Source: Rehmannia glutinosa
Taxonomy: Eukaryota; Streptophyta; Magnoliopsida; Lamiales; Orobanchaceae
Direction: 5' to 3'
Length of the DNA stretch: 64,000 nucleotides
NCBI GenBank assembly: GCA_016081115.2
Contig: CM071924.1
Span: 90,844,616 to 90,908,615, forward strand
In this document: positions 44,905 through 54,252 of the stretch, piece by piece
Numbering within the stretch: the first letter of the stretch is position 1
Layout of the letters: the number at the start of each line of letters is the position of its first letter
Notes under the pieces: generated by a model
The model's database searches: none
Seen by the model: only the letters and a program-made list of their open reading frames with translations
Told to the model about the DNA's origin: nothing
Translations under genes and position numbers: made by a program

Positions 44905-46076
44905 TGTTGGAATTGGTTTTATTAAATTGGGTTTTGACCCGATTTTGACCAATTATTTAAGTGGGGTCATTTATTCAAAGTATGAAATAAATGAGATAAA
45001 CGTCATCTACGCCGCGTGTAGATGAGTTTATCATTTTTAATTTCTCAAAACCAATATCGGGTGAATGAGAAATAAATGCATAAAGTTGGCCACTTAAAAA
45101 TACTTTTATATATGGAATATAAAAGGGTGGGAATATGGAAAGCCATATCCCACATAGGAAACATATTAAATGTTTGACTAGTTAATAAAGAGCTTCACCA
45201 CTAATAAGGAGTAATCATGTGGAACTCCTTATGGTACACCCTAGTGGACCAAGTCAATTTTGACTAGCCTTTGGCTAGCTCAAAAGGCACCAAGGACGGT
45301 GCGGAGCACCGTCCGAGCCGGAGCCGGAGTCGGAGTCGGAGCCGGGCCCGGGCCCGCGCACGTCGCACATAGTCGCATTGGGCGCTTTCGAGGCGCACTT
45401 TGCACTTTGCACGTACGCATCATCGCGAGGAGCTTTGAGGAGCCTTAAAGTTTTGGAAAATCGAACCAGGGTTTAATCCAGTGGCTCGGTGACGTGGCAG
45501 GGCAGCTCGGATGGCAGTGACTTGGCAGGATCATACGAGTGGCGACACGTGGCGCTGATTGGAAGCGTTTGTTCGCTGACGGGGCACCGTGACTGGACGC
45601 GTCTGTCCAGTGTGAAGGGGTGCATGCTAATAGGTGTGTTCCTTCAGGCAGATAGGATCAGGACCATCAGATCGCAACTGTTAACCACAGGGCGCGATCT
45701 GACGGTCAAGACTGATCCGGACCAGGGGTTGCACCCAGTCTGAGGAGGCACCAGGAGCTCTATATAAACCAGCCCCCAGGATTCATTTCATCACATCAAT
45801 TTCGAAATTTCTGCTTCATTTTTTCTGCATAACTTTGTCAAGAGAGTTCAAAAAACATCTTAGTGTTCGCCGTACTTGCAATTTGTAGTGCAACTATCGC
45901 AAGTTGTTCGTCGTTGTATCTTGGGAGACGATTGCCGTATTCCGTAAGCACCGTGAGCGGGACAATCTCGTCTTAAAGAGAAAGAGTCCAACTCTTGCCT
46001 CGACGTCTCGATTTTTACCGATACTCTGCTCAACTATTTTCAGCCATTCGGTATACACCAACTGTTTTTCCCAACA
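44905..46076 (+). repeat. Right LTR of element K (1172 bp)
   Basis: TG...CA ends, TATA box at 45761-45768, GC-rich U3 with a GGAGCCGGAGTCGGAGTCGG run near 45315. Longer than the left LTR (see there). Confidence 0.95.
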
Positions 46077-46513
46077 GTTAGCAGACAGCACCAATTTTTT
46101 GAATGAAACCTATTTAGTTATTTTCTTTTGAAATTGTCACGCATTAATATTTCAAAATTAGATAGATGTGGCTGCTTAATAGATAAACCTAAACCTTTGT
46201 TTTTGTCATGAGTAATTCAATTTCTAATTATTTGAAAATCCTGCAGTCAGCATTCCGGTCCTCTTTCATCTAATTGAATGTGTAAAATTCAAGTCAATTA
46301 TTAGTACAAAGAAGTTTGTTTTGTCTGTTGGCATCAATTGTAATTTTGAAATTGAATTATCAATAAAAAATTTATCATTTCAAAAAAAAAAAAGAATCTG
46401 TAAAATTCAAGTCAATTTTCTTTAATATTTCCAGCATTATATATATATAGACACACATACTTACATCCAATTTTCTTTCATTTTTCCTGAAAACGCTACC
46501 TACCCTTTACAAG
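46077..46513 (+). promoter_or_regulatory. Duplicated peptide-gene promoter (copy with broken gene)
   Basis: Aligns along its length with 48045-48366 upstream of the intact paralogue: shared blocks include GATAGATGTGGCTGC, GATAAACCTAAACC, CTGCAGTCAGCATTCC and TGAATGTGTAAAATTCAAGT. A TATA stretch lies at 46440-46451. Element K sits at its upstream edge. Confidence 0.8.
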
Positions 46514-46570
46514 ATGAGGCCTTCAAATGTTATTTTGGCTAACTTACAATCTCTTCAAAATATCGTATAA
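46514..46570 (+). pseudogene. Truncated third peptide-precursor gene
   Basis: Starts ATGAGGCCTTCAAATG, which corresponds to the start of the 48367 gene (ATGAGGCCTTCAAGTG) and gives MRPSNVILANLQS. Similarity stops after about 12 codons and no conserved C-terminal cysteine block follows, so the copy is dead. Confidence 0.8.
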
Positions 46571-46664
46571 CATGTCTGAGAGTTTATAATCTATGTAAAC
46601 AAATCCATCGTTTTGCCTATTTTGTACCCATCCAGAAACAAATCGATCGTTTTGCCATATTTAG

Positions 46665-48036
46665 TAAGGCTGAGCAAAACCGAACTGGAACTAGAAACTG
46701 AACTGATGAATTCGGTGCGATTTTGTTCGTTTTTTGGTTGAATGGTTTGGTTAGTTTTAAATCTTATAAACCAAATTAATCTTCGGTTCGGTTCGGTTCG
46801 GTTTGATTTTGGTCTAGAAAATGTCGGTTTGCACCAAACTGGACCGAATATATTAATTTATATTATATATATTTATAGGGATTGGTTCAAATGAGACCAA
46901 TCCCTTTAGGTTAGTCCATAAGAACACTTATGGACTCTTGATTTAAAATTTTGGATGGTGTAGATCATTTTAGTTAATTTAGGCTTATAAGGGTATAATT
47001 GTACTTTTATATTTAATCAGTTTTGTTAATTGGACGGTTATTAGCTATTTTTAAGGAAACATAATCCTACCTTTTCAGTTACCCGATTTTTAGGGAGGAA
47101 AAATCATCAACTTCAAGCGTTTTTTTCAAAATTGATACTTCTTTCCGCCATATTTGTGAACAATCATTTTATTATATACTTAGTTCAGTGGACTTGTATA
47201 CTTAGTCATGTTTTATTGTATATTTAGTTCAATGGATTTGTATACTTGGTCTAGTGGAATCGTATTCTTAGTTATATAAGTAATTCAGTGGAATTGTGTA
47301 TTTAGTTCAGCGTAATTGTATACTTAGTTAAATGTTTCTGTATACTTAGTAATATTTTAATGTATAGTTAGTTCAATGTAATTGTATACTTAGTTAAATG
47401 TTTCTGTATACTTAGTAATGTTTTAATGTATAGGTAGTTTAGTGTAATTGTATACTTATTTAATTGTAATTGTGGAATAATTGCAGGTCGATTGGAGTGA
47501 TAATGGTGAATAAAGAGGTGTTGATTATGGCGATGCAGAGGTGTTGTTGAGAAGGAGACGTATTTGAGTGTGTATGGTGAATGGCTGATTTATGGGGACA
47601 TGATCAATAACAGATCACGTCCCTATAATATAGGAGGAGGTTACCATGTATAATTTTCTGGATTCCTATTTTACCCCTTCTATTGTATAATTACTTATGA
47701 AAAGATGTATATATTGTAATATATCTTGGCCATTGATTTACTATTTGGATGGTGTAGATTCGGTCCTATGGACTAACCTAGGAGGGTGGTCTCACAGGAT
47801 CCCCTCCCTATATTTATATTATTATTTCACTTTTTAAATTTATTTTACTATTAAATTGTCAAATAAATATAAAATATATATATATATACTTTTAGCAAAA
47901 ACATAAAGGCCCAAAATGAAGCCCGGATCGATTTTTCTAGCAATGCGATTCGGTTTGAAAAAAATGTAAATTCAGTTTTCGGTTTTTTTGCGGTTCTGTT
48001 TGGTGAAATACCGAACCGGTCGTTTGCTCACCCCTA
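46665..48036. mobile_element. hAT-type MITE interrupted by a MULE
   Basis: Left end TAAGGCTGAGCAAAACC and right end (reverse complement) TAGGGGTGAGCAAACGACC are flanked by ATATTTAG and ACATTTAG (7 of 8). Arms are rich in CGGTTCGGTT words. The MULE at 46877-47808 splits it; without that insertion it would be about 430 bp. Confidence 0.8.
46877..47808. mobile_element. Small non-autonomous MULE E (932 bp)
   Basis: A 9-bp duplication TATATTTAT flanks it (46868-46876 and 47809-47817). Termini are related: GGGATTGGTTCAAATGAGAC on the left, GGGAGGGGATCCTGTGAGAC in reverse complement on the right, both followed by TAGGTTAGTCCATA(A/G)GA. The interior has about twelve copies of TGTATACTTAGTTCAGTG-like repeats (47175-47465) and no gene. 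Its termini match those of MULE F at 27178-32015. Confidence 0.88.
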
Positions 48037-48289
48037 ACATTTAGTCAGAAATTAGCAGTCAGCACTAATTTTTGGTTAATTTTCGTTTGAAATAACTTGT
48101 CACGTATTATATTTCAAAATTATGTAGATAGATGTGGCTGCCGATCACTGATAAACCTAAACCTTTTTTCTCATCACAACTCAATTCAATAATTCTAATG
48201 CTTTGAAAAAACTGCAGTCAGCATTCCAACCCCCCATTTTATTGAATGTGTAAAATTCAAGTCATACTTTTTAACCATTTCTTTGCACT

Positions 48290-48300
48290 ACATATAGACA
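48290..48300 (+). promoter_or_regulatory. TATA-like box of the second peptide gene
   Basis: ACATATAGACA about 70 bases upstream of the start codon, followed by ACACACATACATTC as in the other copies. Confidence 0.55.
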
Positions 48301-48366
48301 CACACATACATTCTGTTGTCCTTCACTATTCCTAAAAACTGTCTACCCTTTTCTTGGAAAAACAAG

Positions 48367-48678
48367 ATGAGGCCTTCAAGTGCAATTTTAGCTACCATAG
48401 CATTAGTTTTGCTAGTCAATGTTGGATCATACGAAGCAACCCGAGTTTTAGGAAAGAGAGAAAGAGAAGAGTATCTTCTGTTACCGTTGTTGCAGACGAA
48501 GCCGCCTTCGCCAAATAGCTGCTCGTATATTCCTGGTGGCGGTGGCAGTCCATGCAGAAACACAATCAGCCACAAGAACTTTGCAGGCCGTGCTGCGGTG
48601 GCTCCTCCTCTTCCTCTTCTGGTTCATATTAAGAACAAAAAGTTCGATCAATTGTCAAGCCACGAATCATGGACGTAA
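48367..48678 (+). CDS. Secreted signalling-peptide precursor, CTNIP/SCREW-like (103 aa), paralogue of 37524
   Basis: Complete intronless frame. I take the ATG at 48367 rather than the upstream in-frame ATG at 48316 because it aligns with both other copies. It also places the signal peptide (MRPSSAILATIALVLLVNVG) at the N-terminus. The remainder has a charged stretch (GKREREEY), LLLPLLQTKPPSPN, and the conserved block CSYIPGGGGSPC, then RNTISHKNFAGR. The last 30 residues (AAVAPPLPLLVHIKNKKFDQ onward) have no counterpart in the first gene and may be read-through after a local change. Function by family inference: export, processing, and perception of the C-terminal peptide by a receptor kinase. 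A possible AATAAA signal is at 48851-48856. Confidence 0.82.
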   Translation: MRPSSAILATIALVLLVNVGSYEATRVLGKREREEYLLLPLLQTKPPSPNSCSYIPGGGGSPCRNTISHKNFAGRAAVAPPLPLLVHIKNKKFDQLSSHESWT

Positions 48679-48932
48679 CGGACGGTGTAATTCGACCAAC
48701 AATAGAAACTTATGTAAAATTCAGAATTTTTTTTCCTTCTTTTGAACTGTTTTTTTGGTTAGGATTGGAACAAACCTTTCCCTGTTTAGTTCTTGGCACC
48801 ATGAAATATTTATGTACATTCATGAATCAGAAGAGTGACATTGCATTCTTAATAAACTTGATTTGCAATTCGAATTTGCTCCTCTGGAAAACATTGCTCC
48901 AGTGTTTATGTGGATGTCATTAAGTTATAGGG
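48679..48932. other. 3' flank of the second peptide gene
   Basis: No further gene; T-rich 3' untranslated-like sequence with AATAAA at 48851. Confidence 0.5.
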
Positions 48933-49212
48933 ATAATTACAAAACTACCCCTGTGGTTTGGGGTAATTACAAACAAACCCAGAGAAGTTTCAAAATTACA
49001 AAAAAGCCATGAGGTTTGATTATGTCTTAAATGTAAGAGGGTAACTGTAATATTTTTAACAAATGTAAATGGGATGTTTGACATATTTTTGCTTATGATG
49101 GGGGCAAAATGTAATACAAAATCAAACCTCCGGGAAATTTTTGTAATTTTCAAAAATGTCTGGTTTTTTTTGTTATTAGCTCAAACCTAGGGGTAGTTTT
49201 TGTAATTATCCC
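48933..49212. mobile_element. 'GGGGTAATTAC' MITE, copy 1
   Basis: Left arm ATAATTACAAAACTACCCCT then GTGGTTTGGGGTAATTAC. Right arm in reverse complement GATAATTACAAAAACTACCC, then CTAGGTTTGAGCTAATAAC. Non-coding foldback of about 280 bp, same family as the element at 35378-37112. Confidence 0.85.
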
Positions 49213-49352
49213 CAAGTTATATTCAGCAGAGTCTCAAGTTAAAGCCAGGAAGGGGGGGAACATTAGCAACCCAACGGTGATCAATGGACAACATTTGAAC
49301 AAGATGATAATCACAATTTTGAGTGCACTTGCCTTTAGAAAGTAAAGAATAT
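49213..49352 (+). repeat. Duplicated spacer, copy 1
   Basis: GTTATATTCAGCAGAGTCTC ... TTGCCTTTAGAAAGTAAA matches 53604-53744 nearly base for base. The MITE and its spacer were therefore duplicated together. Confidence 0.88.
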
Positions 49353-49644
49353 GGGGATAATTACAACAAACCCCTTAAGATTTGGGCTGATTACAAAAAA
49401 CCCAAAGGTTATTCCCTTAGGTTTGATTACTAAAAAAACTATGAAACTGAATGTATTTCATCTTGTATAAAACATGAAGGAATGCATACATTATATAGGC
49501 TAAAGACTACCTAATTAGCCCATGAATTAAGGAAAAAAGAAGAAAACATAAACCCCAAAGATAGGGCACTAAACCCCAAAGATAGGGCACTACCCTAAAG
49601 ATAAAACACTCATTATATATTTTACAATATCTCAACACTCCCTC

Positions 49645-52600
49645 TCAAGGTGGAGCATATACATCATATGCATCCATCTTGTCACATATATAAGTTAACA
49701 AATGACAATCGACTTCTATATGTTTCGTCCTCTCGTGAAAAACTGGATTGGAGGAGAGGTGCAAAGCTGACTGATTATCACACACGAGCTCCATAGGACC
49801 AACATCACAGAAATGTAATTCTTGCAATAAATGTTTGAGCCACAAAAGCTCACATGTTGCATGAGCCATAGCCCGATACTCGGCCTCTGTACTTGATCGA
49901 GCAACAACAGTCTGTTTCTTACTTTTCCATGAAATCATGTTTCCTCCTATGAATATACAATAACCAGAAGTAGATCTTCGATCATTCTCATCTCATGCCC
50001 AATCAGCATCCGAATACCCAATGATATTAGTGTGGCCTCTATCAGTGAAAACAAGTCCCTTCCCAGGTGACCCTTTAATGTACTTGACAATTCGAATAAC
50101 TGCATTCCAATGACTATCACGAGGAGAGTTGAGGAAGGCGACTTACTATACTTCTCGGGAAAGATATGTCCAGTCCGGTCATGGTGAGATAATTTAGCTT
50201 TCCAACTAGCCTTCGGTATCTTCCTGGATCGGGATAGAGCCCACGATTAGGAAGGAGCTTTATATTAGGGTCCATTGGAGTAGCAACTGGTTTACAATCT
50301 GTAAGACATGTTTCTTCTAGAATATCAAGAGCATATTTTCTCTGAGAGATAGCAACACCTAACTTTGATTGAGCTACTTCAATCCCAAGAAAATAACGAA
50401 GAGGACCTAGGTCCTTAGTTTGAGAATTTTGAAATAAGTGTTGTTTTAATGCCTTGATACCTTCACAATCATCGCCCGTAATTACAATGTCATCAACATA
50501 GACCACATGGTATATATATATATCTATTTGCTGAGGAGCATCGGAAGAAGACGGAATGATCTCCTTCGCAGCGGATCATACCAAATTGTTGAAGAACTTT
50601 GCTGAATCGGCCAAACCAAGCCCGAGGTGATTGTTTCAAACCATATAAAGATTTATGTAACTTGCATACCAAACCAGACTCCCCCTGAGCAACAAAACCA
50701 GGAGGTTGCTCCATATAAATCTCCTCTTCCAAGTTACCGTGCAAAAAGGCATTCTTGATGTCCAACTGAAAGAGGGGCCAATGTTTCATAGCAGCCATAG
50801 CGAGGAATAAACGAACTGAGGACATCTTTGCAACCGGAGAAAAAGTATCACTGTAATCCTGACCATAGACTTGTGTGTATCCCTTGGCTACCAAGCGAGC
50901 TTTCAAGCGATCGACTTGTCCATTAGGGCTGATCTTAACATTAAACACCCAACGGCAACCAACAACTGATTTTCCAGACGGAAGGGGAACAAGGCGCCAA
51001 GTATGATTGCAATCAGGTGACATCTCATCAATCATGGCCTGTTTCCATCCGGGATGGGATAGTGCTTCGGAAAGTGTCTTAGGAATAGAAATAGAAGATA
51101 GTGTAGAAACAAAAGCACAATATGTGGGAGACAAACGATGGTAGGACAGAAAATTATAGATAGGATAAGGGTTACGGGTAGAGCGTATACCTTTGCGGAT
51201 GGCAATAGGTAAATCATGTGAAATAGGTGGATCGGGTGCAGGGAGAGAGATCTCCGGAACAGGATCTGAAGCTCGTGGCTCGGACCGTCTTTCATAAGTA
51301 ATCCCAAATCGATTTATAGGTGGTGGAGATTGTGGAGAAGATGCATCTGGCAATGCAGGGGAAACAGAAGGCTCAGGAACTGGTTGAAGAAACTCCAAGT
51401 AGGGTATAGGCAAAACCTGATCCAAGTCGTGAGAAGGGATAGTAGTTTCGGCAAAGTATGATATGTCCTCGAAGAAAGTAACATCAGCGAAAATGTAGAA
51501 ACGGTTTGTTGGAGGAGAGTAGCAGCGGTAACCCTTCTGAGAACGGGAGTAACCAAGAAAAATACACTTGATAGATCGAGCAGACAATTTATCACGGCTA
51601 GGAGATAGATCATGAACAAAGCAAGTACAACCAAAAATACGAGGGGGAACAACATATAAAGGGATTGTAGGGTGCAAAATAGAGTAGGGAACCTGACCAT
51701 TCAACACAGAGGATGGCATTCGATTTATTAAATAAGTGGCAGTCAAGACAGCATCACCCCAAAACTTTAAAGGTGCATTGGCATATATCAACAAGGTGCG
51801 AGCTGTGTCAACAATATGTCTATGCTTTCGTTCAGCTACCCAATTTTGTTGAGGTGTATGGGGGCAACTGGATTGATGTATAATTCCGTGGGAACGTGTA
51901 AAGGAATTGAAACGGTCAGAGAAATATTCTTTTACATTATCACTACGCAAGACACGAATCATTTTACCAAATTGAGTCTTAATCTCTGAGGCAAAAGTTT
52001 CAAAATACCAAACAACTCAGAACGATCTTTCATTAGAAAAACCCAAGTACACCGGGAAAAATCATCAATGAAAGTCACATAATACCGATAACCTAAGATA
52101 GACGGAACACGACTCGGACCCCAAACATCAGAATGGACAATATCAAAGAGAGATGGAGCTCTGTTATTAATACGATTAGAAAAAGAGGTTCGAACATGTT
52201 TGCCTAATTGACAAGACTCACAATTTAAAGACTCTAACTGTGAAAGACCAGGTACCATGGTTTTTAACTTGGCGGCACTTCGGATGACCCAAACGACGGT
52301 GAAGAAGATCGGGGATGCGATGGCGGTACATAGAGTGGAAATTGTTGGTTGAAGGTAGTAAAGACCACGAGATTGAGATCCGAGCCAATTGTCCGCCTGC
52401 ACCGGTCTTGTATCAAAAAAGAATCAGAAGTGAAAGTTATGGTGCAATTTAAGGAACGAGTTAATTTACTTATGGATATCAAATTAAAAGGACAATTAGG
52501 AACCAATAAGACTGAACTCAATGGAATTGAGGGAGTTGGTGAAACCCACCCAACTCCAGTGGCTTGGATTTTAGACCCATCTGCAACAGTAACATAATGG

Positions 52601-52845
52601 GAAAATTTGGTTTGTGATAATTCTGAGAAAATGGAGGAATTACCAGTCACGTGATCAGAAGCACCAGAATCCAAAACCCAACCCATAGGTGTAGAGTCGA
52701 GAGACAAGCGTAGAATTACCAAGATAGGAGCTATAGTGGCGGAAGAGGTTGCCTGTTGAGCATTCAATATGTCGGTTGTAATGGTTGTGGGCCCTTGAAA
52801 GGCGTGCGAGACTAGCCCCGTTGTTTTGAAAGAAAAATCAGACAT
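49645..52845 (-). pseudogene. pol of element J: protease, integrase, reverse transcriptase, RNase H
   Basis: From the ATG at 52845: protease WVLDSGASDHVTG (Asp near 52671), then the pre-integrase region CESCQLGKHVRTSF near 52220. Integrase has FIDDFSRCTW near 52075, then after a frame change near 51962 VLRSDNVKEYF and VAERKHRHIVDTART. Reverse transcriptase has GCRWVFNVKISPNG, FQLDIKNAFLHGNLEEE and LHKSLYGLKQSPRAWF. After a frame change at a TA run near 50515 comes MVYVDDIVITGDD. RNase H is at 49938-49645, with SWKSKKQTVVARSSTEAEYR and CDNQSALHLSSNPVFHERTK. The gene is almost full length with roughly four frame breaks. The short N-terminus (MSDFSFKTTG) before the protease confirms that Gag is absent. 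Confidence 0.92.
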
Positions 52846-52859
52846 TATGACTTAAATAA

Positions 52860-53170
52860 CCAGATGCGAACAGTGTTTTCCGGCGTGAATAGTGATTTCC
52901 GTCAGGAGGTTTTTTTTTTTCGAACTGAACAGTATTTTTCTGGACGTGAACAGTGTTCCAGCTAAATAATATTTTCCGGATGTGAATAGTGATTCCGGTG
53001 AACAGTACCTCGGCGTGAACAGTGATATCGGGATTGAACAGTAGTTACGTAAGTGAATAGTGTGTCAGGGGTGAGCAGTGTGCTGGTGCATATACTGACG
53101 TGAACAATATCTTCGGTGAACAGTACCGCGACGTGAATAGTGATTCCGGTATGAAACAGTGATTTGATAG
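52860..53170 (-). repeat. TGAACAGTG repeat array in the leader of element J
   Basis: Plus-strand units GTGAACAGTG/GTGAATAGTG occur about fourteen times (for example 52885, 52946, 52982, 52999, 53015, 53053, 53116, 53133), spaced roughly 15-20 bases and often followed by ATTCCGG. The array occupies the position where gag would normally begin. Confidence 0.88.
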
Positions 53171-53227
53171 GGGAAAAAAAAAACTGAAAAACTAATTTTG
53201 AAAAAAAAAAAAGGGTTTGTGAACCTT

Positions 53228-53241
53228 GCTCTATGATACCA
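53228..53241 (-). other. Primer binding site of element J
   Basis: Reverse complement TGGTATCATAGAGC directly abuts the 5' LTR; the tRNA-Met type site of plant copia elements. Confidence 0.88.
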
Positions 53242-53603
53242 TATGAAACTGAATGTATTTCATCTTGTATAAAACATGAAGGAATGTATACATTATATAG
53301 GCTAAAGACTACCTAATTAGCCCATGAATTAAGGAAAAAAGAAGAAAACATAAACCCCAAAGATAGGGCATAAAACCCCAAAGATAGGGCACTACCCTAA
53401 AGATAAAACACTCATTATATATTTTACAATATCTCAACAAAAACATATCAAAAAAACCCCTCATATTTAAAAACATACTACATTTACCCCTTAAAAAGTT
53501 GACGCATAATAACCTGATGGGTATTTTTGTAATTTTGAAATGTCTCTGGTTTTTTTTTTTTTGTTATTAGCTCAAACTTTGGGGTAGTTTTTGTAATTAT
53601 TCC

Positions 53604-53744
53604 TGTTATATTCAGCACAGTCTCAACTTAAAGCCAGGAAAGGGTGGGAAATTAGCAACCCAACTGTGATCAATGCACAACATTTGAAGAACAAGATGAT
53701 AATCATAATTTTGAGTGCACTTGCCTTTAGAAAGTAAAAAATAG
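53604..53744 (+). repeat. Duplicated spacer, copy 2
   Basis: Matches 49213-49352 (TCAACTTAAAGCCAGGAAAG ... GCACTTGCCTTTAGAAAGTA). Scattered substitutions and a small indel separate the two copies. Confidence 0.88.
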
Positions 53745-54008
53745 ATTTGGGCTAATTACACAAAACCAAAAGTTTTATAAAAATTACTAGAAAGCCCCTT
53801 TAGGTTTGATTATATCTTACATTTTCCGCTTTCATACGTAAAAAAACATATCAAAAAAATCCCTATTTAAAAACATACTACATTTACCCCTTAAATTTAA
53901 CGCATAATCAAACCTGATGGTTTTTTTTTTTTGTAATTTTGAAACATCTCTGATTTTTTTTTTTGTAATTAGCCAAACCTGAGGGGTGTTCTTGTAGTTA
54001 TCCCAAAA
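53745..54008. mobile_element. 'GGGGTAATTAC' MITE, copy 3
   Basis: Left arm ATTTGGGCTAATTACACAAA and right arm AATTAGCCAAACCTGAGGGG then TGTTCTTGTAGTTATCCC are complementary. The centre shares AAAACATACTACATTTACCC with copy 2. Confidence 0.8.
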
Positions 54009-54252
54009 TATATGAACAAAATCACAGAGAGGATATACACAGAATGATAATGAACCATCCCTTGTCAATTGTCAAGTTCATCATTTAGCACCAGAATAAT
54101 TTGAATATATATGTTCAATTATTTTAGTCATTCCACAATTTTGGACAATCAGTGAATACAGATTTCTCATGCCACCACATATAGCTGGACAACTACCTAT
54201 AGTTTCTTTTTCTTACTCAGATAAATCTTACACAGGCAACTATACAACTTAA

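Larger units (their letters stand above)
39386..46076 (+). mobile_element. Ty1/copia retrotransposon K (6.7 kb, TSD GTTAG)
   Basis: LTRs at 39386-40448 and 44905-46076 both begin TGTTGGAATTGG and end CCAACA, and a perfect 5-bp duplication GTTAG flanks the element (39381-39385 and 46077-46081). The polypurine tract TGTGGGGGA lies before the right LTR. The interior encodes Gag and Pol in copia order, all broken by frameshifts. The RNase H block resembles the Tork/Tnt1 group (recalled). There is no TGGTATCAGAGC-like primer site after the left LTR: only 29 bases separate LTR and gag start codon. It is inserted in the duplicated promoter region of a truncated peptide gene. Confidence 0.95.
49440..53439 (-). 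mobile_element. Young Ty1/copia element J without gag (4.0 kb, TSD AAAAC)
   Basis: Two 198-bp LTRs (49440-49637 and 53242-53439) differ at about three positions, indicating a recent insertion. A perfect duplication AAAAC lies at 49435-49439 and 53440-53444. On the minus strand the order is 5' LTR (right), primer site 53241-53228, a 380-base leader, pol, a purine tract (CTTGAGAGGGAG, about 49650-49638) and the 3' LTR. The leader goes straight into a frame whose first recognisable domain is the protease. No Gag capsid or CCHC zinc knuckle is seen. Short LTRs suggest the Ale/Retrofit type. Confidence 0.93.
49353..53603. mobile_element. 'GGGGTAATTAC' MITE, copy 2, split by a copia element
   Basis: Left part 49353-49439 (GGGGATAATTACAACAAACC, ATTTGGGCTGATTAC) and right part 53440-53603 (ending CTCAAACTTTGGGGTAGTTT, TTGTAATTATTCC) are the two arms. 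Element J (49440-53439) lies between them. Confidence 0.8.
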
